Assembly: GCA_002118135.1 (NCBI GenBank)
Contig: BDIU01000157.1
Span: 93,173-157,172, forward strand
Length of the DNA: 64,000 nucleotides
Direction: 5' to 3'
Origin: Trebouxia sp. TZW2008
Taxonomy: Eukaryota > Chlorophyta > Trebouxiophyceae > Trebouxiales > Trebouxiaceae
Every line of letters starts with the position of its first letter. The first letter of the stretch is position 1. Shown here piece by piece: positions 11,601 to 21,121 of the stretch. The notes under the pieces were generated by a model. It saw only the letters and a list, made by a program, of their open reading frames with translations, did no database searches and was not told where the DNA came from. A program made the position numbers and the translations under genes.

Positions 11601-13576
11601 ATCTTCATCAGCTTGAAAAATTCCATAAAATATCAAACAGGCAATGAATTGTTTCGAACGCGATCTAATTGTCTGAATCCCATGAAAACAAAAGCGACTT
11701 GGTACCACGCGGCATACATCGAGGACAACGATCTGTCCAAGCTCTTGATCTCCACAATGTTCGAGGGCCAGAACAAAAGATGTGACCTCACGCCTATACA
11801 GCAGCTGATATACACCAGCTTTAATCAGTAATGTCACCCCAACAGCATGCATGAGGCATGGTTGTCAGTGGATGGCTGCATTTGCCAGCACGAGTGCTTT
11901 TGCGATTGCTGTTTGCGTGTTTATGTGCCTGCAACAGCGCGTTTGCCCTGACAGCACCTGACAATACCTGACAGCATGCAGCATGGCAGGGAGAGCCTTT
12001 CAAGCGCTTTGAGACCTGTCCAAGTGTGACTGGTGATGCTGCTGCATGTGGGCATTGGTTGCGCTGTATCATTGACTCCTGTGACAGCAGGCAATGCAAA
12101 CAAAACACCAACAAGCAGGATGTATGTCAGCCCGGCAGTGCACCTGCATGTGACTCTGAACCACTGCCTCGCGGCAAGAACCTGCTGAGGTATAGCTGCA
12201 GCAGAATCTCGTAAGGATGACTGCGGGTTGCCTGCTGCTGCCCCTTCACAAACTTGCCAGCCACTTGAACAGCATTCTGCATGCAAACCCACACGTCAAC
12301 TGTCAACCAGAACGGTCAGCATTTCCCGCAGCCCACAAAACACATTCAGGCTGGTAGCATGCGTTTCAGCCTGGCTCAAGTGACATTTCTTGTGCATGAG
12401 CTTTTGATGCTTACACAAATCTAATGGCATGGGAGACATGCTTGCAGAGCAAAATCATAATCATGGCAGCAGGGAACCTCTGATTGCGATACAAATGTCT
12501 TGACTGTACTTTGCAAGACAATCCAGTTGTTATTTGCCATGAAGCACCTTTCAATAGCAGGAAACAAACAATCTTTATTAGATTAGTGAGCAGATTAGTA
12601 CCTTTCTGAGGGAGCCATATGTGGAAAAGGCATTCACAGGCCGTCTTGAGCTGGCTGCTGAACCTCCTGAGCTCTGGTTGGAGCGTAGGACATAGAAAGC
12701 AGTCCAGAACAAGAAGTACTGTAGCGTGTTGAGGTGTACGGTTCTCTGCTGGCCTGCGTCAGGGACAAGGCGCCCCTGATACTGTGGCCACCTTTCCAGC
12801 TCTTTCTGACCTCGCTCCTCCTTTAGAAGTATCTGAAATGACAAGAGCAGGTGTTGAGCCACACCTGCTTATGCGAGCTTGTGAGCGCTGCTCAGCAAGC
12901 TGTGTGTACATATATGTGTGTACATGTCTCCTCTGCAGGCAGGTGTGGATCTGAAGAATGTCAGCTTTGACATCCCATAAGCACTTTTGTATTGAGTAAA
13001 GCACAATTTATGCCAGGCATGCACACACAAAGTAGCAAGGATGACATGGCAAAAATGCGAGGCATACACTCTCACTTGAGTCAGCACAGGCAAGCGCCCA
13101 ACTGGGAATACAAATTCTATGAGCTTATCCCTGTCAGCCAAGTCCATTGCTGTGAACAGATTGCCTGCAGGAGGCATAACCCTGTGAAGCCAGTCAAAGC
13201 TCCACCAACAAGTATAGTCAACGTTTGAGTAGCCTACTCGTTGGGCCAAGCAGTTGCACAAGGGCTTTTGTGTCTTCTGGCTGATTGCCCTGACGCAACA
13301 AATGACCGCTTCAAGCCACTTACAGGAGTCCAGTGCGTGATCACTCAAGCTGAAACGCAAACTGACCTCTGCGGCGGCGCTCAGCCAGCTTGGCCCATCG
13401 TAGCCAAATAAGTTTTTGACCAGGAGGGGAAAACACGTCTCAAAGAAGCCGCGCAGGTTGTCCCAGTTGCTGCTAATGCACTCATCAACAGCCTGACAAG
13501 CGCGCGCGACAGGGAGCCTGGAGTCGTTGATGACATCTTGCAGTGCGGCAAACGACTCGACTCTGCTCCCTGACAT
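5663..13576 (-). CDS. SMPD4-like protein (neutral sphingomyelinase 3 family)
   Basis: The ATG at 13576 opens a chain of exons: 13367-13576, 13076-13276, 12602-12832, 12144-12276, 11241-11404, 10125-10298, 9150-9272, then 6670-6870, 5792-5899 and possibly 5663-5731. The first seven join in phase. Segments match the family in the expected order: an N-terminal FPLLVKNLFGYDGPSW, then VMPPAGNLFTAMDL, FVFPVGRLPVL, LNTLQYFLFWTAFYVL, ILLQLYLSRFLP, and RFMRRAITKWPEQRS followed by LYLAYIAPW. SMPD4 family members are membrane-associated proteins of the ER, nuclear envelope and nuclear pore with reported sphingomyelinase activity; activity here is inferred. Exons at about 8090-8540 and 7240-7690 also belong but were not fixed exactly. 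Almost every exon has tandem extra copies (separate entries), so the true splice pattern is uncertain. The C-terminal membrane segment known in animals was not found. Confidence 0.7.
6045..6104 (-). pseudogene. Degenerate copy of the 5792-5899 exon start
   Basis: The minus strand reads TTGCAGGAGCCGCTCCAGG and then a near match to the start of the real exon (CAGTTTATGCTGTTCAGCAGA). It keeps the AG acceptor, but similarity ends after about 55 bases. It is a partial tandem duplicate in the SMPD4-like gene. Confidence 0.6.
6300..6760 (-). repeat. Three tandem copies of an SMPD4-like exon end
   Basis: Three copies of a segment encoding (Q)AFEAGA(T/A)A(T/A)V(R)(D/N) lie near 6310-6390, 6480-6560 and 6670-6760. 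Each is followed by a potential splice donor: GTAAGT, GCAAGG and GTAAGG respectively. Only the upstream-most copy is attached to the full 201-nt exon (6670-6870). Confidence 0.7.
6950..7690 (-). repeat. Three copies of the EGHVLASLPF exon region
   Basis: The minus strand encodes WEGHVLASLPFYTLLLPLLL near 7290-7345 and WEGHVLASLPFHKLLLPLLL near 7600-7660. A third, eroded copy lies near 7000-7080 and retains only the HNLAR end and its GTGAGC donor. The 7240-7345 copy keeps both ends and best matches the family. The 7600 copy soon meets a stop after LLKSRAIA. Confidence 0.65.
8090..8540 (-). repeat. Three copies of a ~170-bp exon-bearing segment
   Basis: The minus strand encodes PLTRQLHNMEGLVHRVLGD twice, at about 8105-8185 and 8285-8360. 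Each copy ends at a GCTGCCAG|GT donor. The lower copy carries an in-frame TAG in place of the Lys codon; the middle copy is open. A third copy near 8450-8520 retains the flanking (E)PVKQA and LTRQLLN words only. Confidence 0.7.
8935..9495 (-). repeat. Exon triplication, RFMRRAI-KWPEQRS exon
   Basis: Three tandem copies at 9373-9495, 9150-9272 and 8935-9044 encode variants of FAKRLYRFMRRAITKWPEQR and LITLYLAYIAPWS. Each starts right after a CAG acceptor. The first ends at a GC donor (GCAAGA), the others at GTCAGT. The first two are exactly 123 nt, so either can be spliced in without changing frame; the third is 110 nt. Spacing is about 225 bp. Confidence 0.8.
9711..9741. repeat. ATATC pentanucleotide microsatellite
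   Basis: About six perfect ATATC units in an intron-like stretch of the SMPD4-like gene. Confidence 0.9.
9930..10030 (-). pseudogene. G-rich degenerate copy of the 10125-10298 exon, with assembly gap
   Basis: The minus strand encodes RWLPPSQLAPPPPHP, echoing SWLPPSQLPQLGTPPQP of the adjacent exon, and ends CTGTCCAG|GTAACT like a donor. Homopolymer G runs dominate, and two undetermined bases (9969-9970) interrupt them. It is a second copy of the proline-rich exon, and the gap may hide length differences. Confidence 0.6.
10640..11340 (-). repeat. Four tandem copies of the LAPTLPYEAPTGDLLQALQ exon segment
   Basis: Spacing is about 200 bp. The minus strand reads KQDRLAPTLPYEAPTGDLLQ (in exon 11241-11404), KQDWLAPALPCEAPTGDLIQ (donor at about 11045), KQDPLAPTLPYEVSTVDLLQ (donor at about 10843) and a fourth copy near 10640-10715 with an in-frame TAG after KQD. 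Only the first is joined to the upstream half of the exon. The next two keep a CAG|GTGTGT donor. Confidence 0.75.
11465..11608 (-). pseudogene. 5' fragment of a prokaryote-like NAD-dependent sugar epimerase
   Basis: From an ATG at 11608 the minus strand encodes MKILVTGIAGMLGSN, then about 30 more residues including EIVGIDNLSTG. This is the first beta-alpha-beta of an extended short-chain dehydrogenase (GxxGxxG loop, then the acidic residue and NLSTG typical of UDP-glucose 4-epimerase and dTDP-glucose dehydratase relatives). Similarity stops after about 48 codons, where algal intron sequence resumes. It is intronless and more AT-rich than its surroundings. It lies inside an intron (11405-12143) of the SMPD4-like gene. 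The family would act in nucleotide-sugar metabolism, but this piece lacks the YxxxK catalytic region and cannot be functional. Confidence 0.75.
11609..11835. other. Rest of the foreign-looking insert; ORF of uncertain strand
   Basis: This stretch shares the composition of the epimerase fragment and differs from the flanking CATGCA-rich intron. On the minus strand an ORF encoding MYAAWYQVAFVFMGFRQLDR and on to a TGA near 11635 ends just before the epimerase start, the tight packing of a bacterial or viral operon. On the plus strand a competing ORF runs to TAA at 11829-11831. I could not decide which is real. Confidence 0.4.
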
Positions 13577-14191
13577 TCAGCGTTGGACGTGTTTGTGCAC
13601 AAAGGCCTCAACTGCTGTAGTGTGTATGGCGAGCCTGCTGTGCATGACATGCCATGAACGGCATGCTTTGCAATGCCGATGGAACGCTGACGCCAATGGC
13701 AGATTAGTGTGGACCTGTCTACTTTCGTCAAACCATAGACAAGTTGATCAGCTCGAGTAAACAGGCTGCAGACCATGCTGGCAAAAGCATATTGTCTGCT
13801 TTGGAACACTTGTGCATTGCATCTCTGGAGAGAAGGTCTGCTGTCTGCTCTTACGGTGATGCACAACACTTGAATGCATGGTCAGCTTTTGAAGGCAGAG
13901 CCTGGCCTTTGTGTCTCAGCTTGTCAAGCTGCCTACCACATGCACCATCATTGACAACATCAAGAGCAATACAGCCCAGCTCCTGAGGCGTAGCTTCTGC
14001 TCATTGGCTGGGGAACGGTAGTGCTTGTGGGTGCAACACTAATTCGCCTAGCATACTGTACCGCATGTAGCTTGATCCGAGTGCTGGCCCAGCAGTTGCA
14101 ATTGGATGAATGATGTCCATAATTGCCTCACATGCTGCTCAATGTTCGGCAGGCTGATAAATTCATTGCCTGGCACCATATTGTCCACCTA

Positions 14192-14980
14192 TCAGCTTGT
14201 TCCGCTTGCCTCTGCAGGTGTGCTGGTCTTCATTGAGTCTACTGCATGGACCGTGCTCTGCAGCTCCTGCCATATAGCCTGCACCGATACAGGTGCTGCT
14301 GACCTGCTAGTACTGCACAACTGGCCTGTTGTGCATGCCACTATTCTGCTAAGACAGGAAAGAGAAAACAAAGCCCATGTATGCCTTAAGGCACCATAAC
14401 GGGGACCTCTGCTGTTGCAGTAGCCTGTAATTCAAATTTCAGAACACACCTTGTAAACAAGCCTCTGTCGCTTGACGCTTGTTTGTCCCTCAAAGAGTTT
14501 GGACACCACCTCTATACTGACATGTCGACCATCGCCGTACACATCTACAACCTCAACCTTGTCTGCTACTAGGCTTTCTGTTATACTGGCTTTCATTGAC
14601 TGCATGAGCTGTGCAGATATCTGGCCCTGCTCTTCTGTTGACACCTCCTGACTGGAGGCTCTGACTGTCTGAAGGGGAAAGGTTCGTGCAGCAGGTCGCT
14701 GAGACCGGAACGGACGTGACGCTGAATGTCTGTATGGTCTGACTGCCTGGCTCTTGCTCGTCTGGTGGTGGACAGTTGGGCATGTCTGCAGGTTGAGCAC
14801 AAGCCCCTGTACCATGCTCGATAAGCCTGCTGACAGGATCTCAACGTCTGGCGCGGGCGAGACAGCTGCACCACGACCGAAGTTACTGCCTTGCTCACGA
14901 TGCCAGGCAGATCGGAGAGTGGTTTTGCCGAAACAAAGTGGCAGTTGACTTCCTTGTCGACTTCGATAGGCTAACGACAT
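14192..14980 (-). CDS. BolA-like protein with a predicted plastid transit peptide
   Basis: Two exons (14450-14980, 14192-14278) joined at AAG|GTGTGT and GTGCAG|G give 207 codons ending in TGA. The first ~120 residues are Ser/Arg/Gln-rich and low in acids, like a chloroplast transit peptide; a second ATG at 14815 could be the true start. The C-terminal ~80 residues are a BolA domain: VEVVDVYGDGRHVSIEVVS, then FEG, the RQRLVYK signature helix and, on exon 2, AIWQELQSTVHAVD. The long loop with a conserved His seen in type I BolAs is missing, so it resembles the shorter BolA2 type. BolA proteins pair with monothiol glutaredoxins and help in Fe-S cluster delivery and iron sensing. Confidence 0.85.
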
Positions 14981-16604
14981 TTCAATGGCTGATGAGCTCA
15001 ACTTGGTGCATTGCAAACAAACCAATCAATTCTGTGCCTCTCATGCCAGGGTATCACCCCATTCTCAAGTGGCATGCATACAGCTCAACGCCAACCCAGG
15101 ACCTTTTGCACTTCTTGAGGCTGAACCAAATCATTGCCAGTGGTGTGCACACCATGACAGCAATCACGGCTTTGTCAAAAGCCCACAACAAATTGCACTA
15201 CTGCAATGAATGCTGTCAGGCCTCACACCGCCAATGCATGTGAGCGTTCAAATGATCAAATGCTAGCTACCGCTGTTTGGCATTACTGGATTGCATGCGA
15301 GATGTGCTGCATTGCTCTACGAGGCAGATGCATTGTAATCGATCTGAACTTCTTCAACTCAAAGACATCGCTTACTCCTGCAAAACTTGAGCATGTCTCA
15401 CACAGCTCAGTGTGCTTATGTAGAGCTGAAGGGCGCAAAGAGTTGCAAACGGACCTGACAAGTACTGTGACCCTTAGACTTTGCAAAAGCAGCTTCCTGA
15501 CACAGGACTCATCTTTTTGCGCTATAACATACGCATCATCCCATACAACTCCGTACATGGAAGTCAAAAGCTGCTCCACAACTTACACAGGAAGTACGCT
15601 TGCCCACAGTCAAGCACAGTTTCTGTTCTCATCACATCAGGGCCCATCCATGATTGCAGATTTTCCTTTGATACAAAGCAGCTTGCATCTCTCAATGACA
15701 AGGCGAGAATGCTCGAGCAGCTGAGCTCTTAGTCAGCCGCACCCTGTCCCTGCCAAAGTCAACGCCACAGCAGAGCAAAGCTGAGGGCCTCAAGGAGATG
15801 ATGGCCTGTTGCTGAGATTGCTATTGCTGCGGATCAGGTGTTCAGCTGATACCAGAGGCACCTGCACAGCAGATTCTGATTTTGGTTATCCATTTGGTGT
15901 GTTGACACAGTGCAGTGTACCAGTGGCATCTCTGTGATTGACAACACACATTTTGATGACATTTGATGACCATGGTGGCAGACAACGGTATTGCATATGC
16001 AATGAACTTGTGCTGTGCAGGTGAACACTCAAGCCCATGCAGTTAAGACAGTAGCAAGCAATGCACAGCTGACTGTTGTCAGGTAGTGCACCTTTGGTAA
16101 CAAAACTCGTGTAATGCAAAGTCTGTGTAGTACAACACAAAGACATGTCCTGCTCAAATGTATGCAATAAACCACAGGCATCACCTGTTCAGCAACCAGG
16201 GTGTGAGGCATGAACAAGTTTTTGGCACCAGAGGCCAGATTGCGCTCCACCTGCACAACACCAGCAGTTTTGGCTATATGTGCTGCAGAGCAAAAGTGCT
16301 GCCTGAGTGCGGACAAGACCTAAACGCTTGCTGCTTCACACACTGTCTACACATTCTATTATGCCCATGAGCCATTACGCCCAGGAGCTAAGAACATGAC
16401 CCATGCATAAGCATCGCTGCAGTCCACAACACCCAAACAAGCAACACATACTGACAACCAAGCATGAGCAGCCAAGCTTAGCCAGCTTCAGCTGTGCAGG
16501 CCAACCAGCAGTACAAGCCATGGACAGGCTAGTGTTCCTAATTTGAGGCAGTGACGACGGGCCACACTGCCAGCAAGCAATGCATCAGTGTTACATAGGC
16601 TCAC
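14981..16604. other. No gene assigned
   Basis: Several overlapping ORFs (for example 15206-15724 plus and 15283-15579 minus) lack any family signal and contradict one another. The terminal exon of the CDF transporter and its 3' UTR are expected in the upper part of this stretch but could not be fixed. Confidence 0.4.
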
Positions 16605-19600
16605 CTTGTGCTCTGCTTCAGCGCGTACAGCATAATCAACATGAACAAAAGCTCGCTCTACCTCTTCCAGTCCCTCTACCTACAAATGGCACATCAGCAT
16701 AGTCTGACATCAGCTAAGCCGTCATTTCAAGCAAGCAAGCCATGTGCACTAATGAACGCATTGCAGCATCATGAATATGGAGAACAGCTCGCTCTACCTC
16801 TTCAAGTCCCTCCACGTACAAATGGCACAGCAGCATAGTCTGAATTCAGCTGAGCCGTCACTTCAAGCAAGCAAGCCATGAGCACTAACAGATGCACGCA
16901 GCTGAGGTTGCACACTAGCGATGTGCCACAGTCTGTTGCCTTGAGAACAGCAGAGCATGTGGGCACCAAAAATCTGTACACTTGCTGCAAGCCAGGAACT
17001 AGTGGCTGGCTTAAGAACGCAGCAGCGTATGGTCAATGCAGAAGTTGCCACAATAACTCTGATGCTAGCAAGATAGTGTACTTAATGAAGCAAGATACGC
17101 TGTGCAGCAAGCTGGTTTCCAGCTTGAAGCAGGAGCGATTCCATGCATATGGAAGTATGGTGAACTCACCTTGTGCTGCAGCATGAGGGCAATGTCATGT
17201 GACTCCTTCACTGACATGTCTTCTGGGAGCATGATCTCCAGCTCAACCTGCAGCAGTGATAACAGGCTGAGCTACAGCATGCACAGCATTTGCTTGTGAG
17301 CAATAGCACTGAAGCACCAGCAGTGCAAACAGGCTGTCATGACACCAGGACCTTTTCCACAGCACTGCTGACTGCATTCTGCAGCACAGGATATGCTTCA
17401 GGGTGAATGCTGCATGTTTGGCATTGGCCATTGATGCTGCAAATTCTGCAACCTGCAGCCGTGTGCAACACACATGGGCACATGTGAGTGGCCTTACCAA
17501 GAAACGTTGCCCAAAGTGGTACGCTCTGATGACGTCCACAGAGATCAGGTCATGATGCTTGAGGGCCAGCTCTCGCAGCTGTTCAATGAACTCTGGTGGT
17601 GCAGTCTTGCCCAGAATCTTGTCCACCTGTAGAAAAGGCTTTTCTGGAGGTTTGACTGAACCTTAAAGCATCTTCTGGGCAGGAATTGCATGGATTGATT
17701 TTGGGCATCATGGGTCTTGGCAACATGGGTCCTGCTGCATGCATTGGACAATTGAGGGTGCAAAACATGTGCAGCTATGCAAAATTTATACTTTGGCTTC
17801 AAGCATCAGCCAGCTGCAAAAAAGTCGGACACTAGAGCATTGCAATGTTTCACATGAGTTAATTTTTGGATTTGTTACATACCTGGCCCTTGCTAATTCT
17901 AATCCAGGAGTAAATAATGTACAATGAGATAACAACGGCGCCTGCAGTTCACGCAACACGTTAATATTTGGACCACATGCATTTGCTTCCCGATGGCAGG
18001 AAAGCAACCACGCATCTGAACTGCGTTGATACACTCAGTGCTCTCATTGGTGTCAAGCAGCAAAACTGGCGAGACAAGACTTGCACCACACTTATGCAGT
18101 ACTTGGGCCGGTTTAAGTAGCAGTCACGACTGATTGCTATCACTGTTGTACAGCAAACACACGCAGCACTTGCGCCAGTACATGTAGCAGTTATGACTGA
18201 TTGCTATCGTTGTTGTACAGCAAACACATGCAGCATTTGTGCCGGTACATGTAGCAGTTATGGCTGATTACTATTATTGTTATACAGCAAGGTTTGTGCA
18301 GTCCTACCTGCTGGATCAAGCCACCACACCTTGGGCACTTGTGAAGCAATGGCCACACCAAAAATGGCCACCAGATTGCTGCAAGAACCACAAGGCATCG
18401 ACGGGGTTGACAACAATTGTCAGATTCAACACATCTGCTGGCTAGGAAGCCTTCATTGCAAAATAAGTTTACCATAAAACCCTCTGTTCCAGCCTTGACA
18501 AGCAATCCTGCTAGATATTTGCTGATCAAAATCTTATTCATTGGCTAGCATCATGCTTGCTGTACGCAAAGCACCTGCTGCTGCGTATGCATGGCCTGCT
18601 GTCATTGATGCTCAAGTGCAAAGAGAGATAGTGATTTTACATGCTTTAGCCAGCCAACAAGGCTGATTGCATGTGCCAGACAGTGGCAATGACTATATGT
18701 CCATGAGGTTCAGGCAGTCTATGACATAGTCAAACGCAGTTGCAATTGTGGTGTGCATGACATGCTATTGATGATGCTGTGCTGCTAAATCCTGCACTGA
18801 TTTACCTCATGATGTCATTGAGATGATCTTCTGCCAGAGCGAGCATTGTGGCTGAGTAATTACGCATAGATACACAGACAAGGTACAGGCCAACCTTGAG
18901 GCTGACTGCGCCTCCCAAAATGGCAAAAGTCACTGCTGATGCGTCTAGCCCGGGTCGATTGTCTGCAGCATGAGATCACAAAGGGTGCATTTTTGACACA
19001 CTTCAGCGTTTGAAGAAGTCAACAGGAGTACACAAGCAAGTAACGCTACTGCCTCATTAGGCGAGCTTTGTTTGTAGAGGAATTATCAGCAAAAGCCTGT
19101 GTGGCAGCACCATTGAGATCAAGTGCTGCCGTTGTAAGCATTATTAGCAAGGCCATCAACTGTGTTTAGAATGCTGAGGGGCATTTGCAGACTCTGTGCA
19201 TATTGAGGCATTGCGTTAAGGTGAAGACAATGCTCGGTGGTAAAGTGCTTGGCAAAGCAAAATGATTCTTAGGGTTGCTGGCTGCTGAGTGTGACCAGAG
19301 ACATGCCCTAGAGGTTGACTGGAGAGCAGCAGCTTGCAGAACAAGCATCAACGCACATGTCAGACGAAGTACTGCTATGACAGGACTTACGATGTGCAAG
19401 ACCGTCCACAAGGGCTCCGATGGACTCTCTGATCACCAAAACTGTTGCAATTGACATGATGACAGCACAAACAATCACAGCCACAGTCTCAAGCCGTGTC
19501 CGCCCAATAGGAAACTGCACTCACACACAGTGCTGTTGAAGGAGCTGACGCAAGATGGGATCATCAATAGGATGCAGCAGCTGGGGGTGCAATGTCACTA

Positions 19601-20664
19601 CGTGCAGGTTCTGATTACCATGCGTAACAGCACTGCCCTGGTATTGGAAGAACATGCTGTCACAACTGCCCCATATGTGCGGTTGGTGCTTGTGCCGTGA
19701 GGATATGCATTGTGGAAAGCAATCAGCAATATAGCAGGGCAAGCCTGACAAAAGCCACATTGCATGCAGCAGAGAAAACTTGCAGGGCACTCATGCAAGA
19801 CTTTCAAGCTCCACTGACCTTGTGATCAAGCTTCCGCATTCTCCATTGTGCAAACGCCAGAACAGCCTGCAAATGATCATTAAGCCATGAATGCTTGAGT
19901 ATATGCATATTAAGCTGGGCAATGCAGTTGGTGGGATAGTGTCTGGGCTCATAGGTCACGTGGGCCTGAGAGTATCTGCGACAGCACTCACACCTAAGCT
20001 GACGCATATGCTGCACAATGCATATGCTGCACAATCACGCACAGAGTGTATCCATTGCAGCTGTTGCTGCTGAGGCTGCTGCGCTTGTGTCAGTCTGACT
20101 GAAGCTGTGCTGATAAATTACTGGCTGACTCACCTGACTTGCAATGTCTACAAAGGAATCTGCTGCACTGCAGGAAAGCACATATCGATGAGTGAGGCTT
20201 CAGAATGCTAACACAGGTGTGGGCGCATGTTGCACGCATACCTGGCAAGCACAGAAAATGATCTGGAGATGCCGAAAGCTATGAACTTCACCACTAACAG
20301 TAAGAAGTTGACAGCCCTGCAGGACCATAGAGCTTGTGGATGTACTGCTTGCATGTGATGGCCATGCAGTGTCATGGACATTCCAGGCTGAGTCGAGCCA
20401 TTGCGGTGTGAGCTTGCGTCGACTTCGGTTCAGATACCAGGAGAGGTTCATAGCTATCTTTGCTCTTTTCTCTGTCCAGTCATTCTGCGGTGGGGGTCGA
20501 GCCGCAGCTTGTGCTGCAGCACTAGTCCTTGCAAGCGCTAGCCTTGCTTCTTGCACGCTCACCGGCGGTTCTGGTCGACCTGCCGGTGCTGCCGAGATCT
20601 GTGTGTTTGGCGAGGTCGCAGCATCTCGAGTCTGTCCTTCACGGGCTGTCGATGATTTGTCCAT
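16605..20664 (-). CDS. Cation diffusion facilitator, Mn-type (MTP8-11-like)
   Basis: The ATG at 20664 begins a hydrophilic N-terminal exon (to about 20350). Then follow 20242-20316, 20134-20167, 19819-19866, 19391-19514, 18806-18962, 18308-18378, 17883-17941, 17498-17626, 17170-17247 and 16605-16679, all phase-consistent from the second exon on. Landmarks in order are NFLLLVVKFIAF (TM1), AADSFVDIASQ with the DxxxD site of Mn-CDFs, FPIGRTRLETVAVIV, LALAEDHLNDIM (second DHxxD-like site), VWWLDPAG, GAVVISLYIIYSW, KTAPPEF, and the cytosolic domain VELEIMLPEDM...HDIALMLQHK and VERAFVHVDYA. CDFs are proton antiporters that move divalent metals out of the cytosol; substrate preference for Mn is inferred from DxxxD. 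The last exon after GAGCACAAG|GT was not located, and the exon 1 donor is unsure. Confidence 0.85.
16735..16815 (-). pseudogene. Dead copy of the last placed CDF exon
   Basis: The minus strand encodes VEGLEEVERAVLHIHDAA, a near duplicate of VEGLEEVERAFVHVDYA at 16605-16679. The base string before it is ATTTGTAC where the active copy has ATTTGTAG, so the acceptor AG is lost. The downstream donor is also missing. Confidence 0.75.
18110..18295. repeat. 63-bp minisatellite, three units
   Basis: Three units of a ~63-bp motif containing GTAGCAGTTATGACTGATTG and TTGTTGTACAGCAAACACA, starting near 18115, 18183 and 18245, inside the CDF gene intron between exons 18308-18378 and 17883-17941. Confidence 0.8.
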
Positions 20665-21121
20665 GTCGAAGTCTCACAAACGAGACGTCATCAGCAATAC
20701 AGCATGCAATGCTTCGCAGACCGCAGTGATCATGGGCTTTCTGAAGTCGCTCCAAATCTTGCCCAGCATGCAGATCGACTCGGCATCATTCAATCGAAGA
20801 AATCGGCAACTTTAGGTCAAACCTGACTCATCAGCTTCAGGCAATGTACATGCAGCTGCTACCTGGTTTGGAAGTCAGCGCTGCTCGTTGTATGCAATGC
20901 GCCCTGCTCAACATGCTACAATGCTCCTGTTGCCGGTGAAGTGCTGAACATGCGTGACACTGTATGTACTGGATCAATTAACTTAATCAAATACTTCTAG
21001 GTATGAGCTGATAACCATTTTGCTGACACGATCACATGCGTGCAGTTTAGCAAAAAAATCTGGCATGATACCAATGCAGATGCTAACGGGCCAAACAGCT
21101 GCAGCAGCTGTTGTGCCCCCC

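Noticed and set aside
15206..15732. ORFs on both strands near 15.2-15.7 kb
   Set aside because: No domain, no splice-consistent neighbours,and the frames contradict one another.
17797..17823. Mini-exon encoding SWLMLEAK in the CDF gene
   Set aside because: The exon at 17883-17941 (YIIYSWIRISKGQ) fits the family position and phase, so this piece is not needed.
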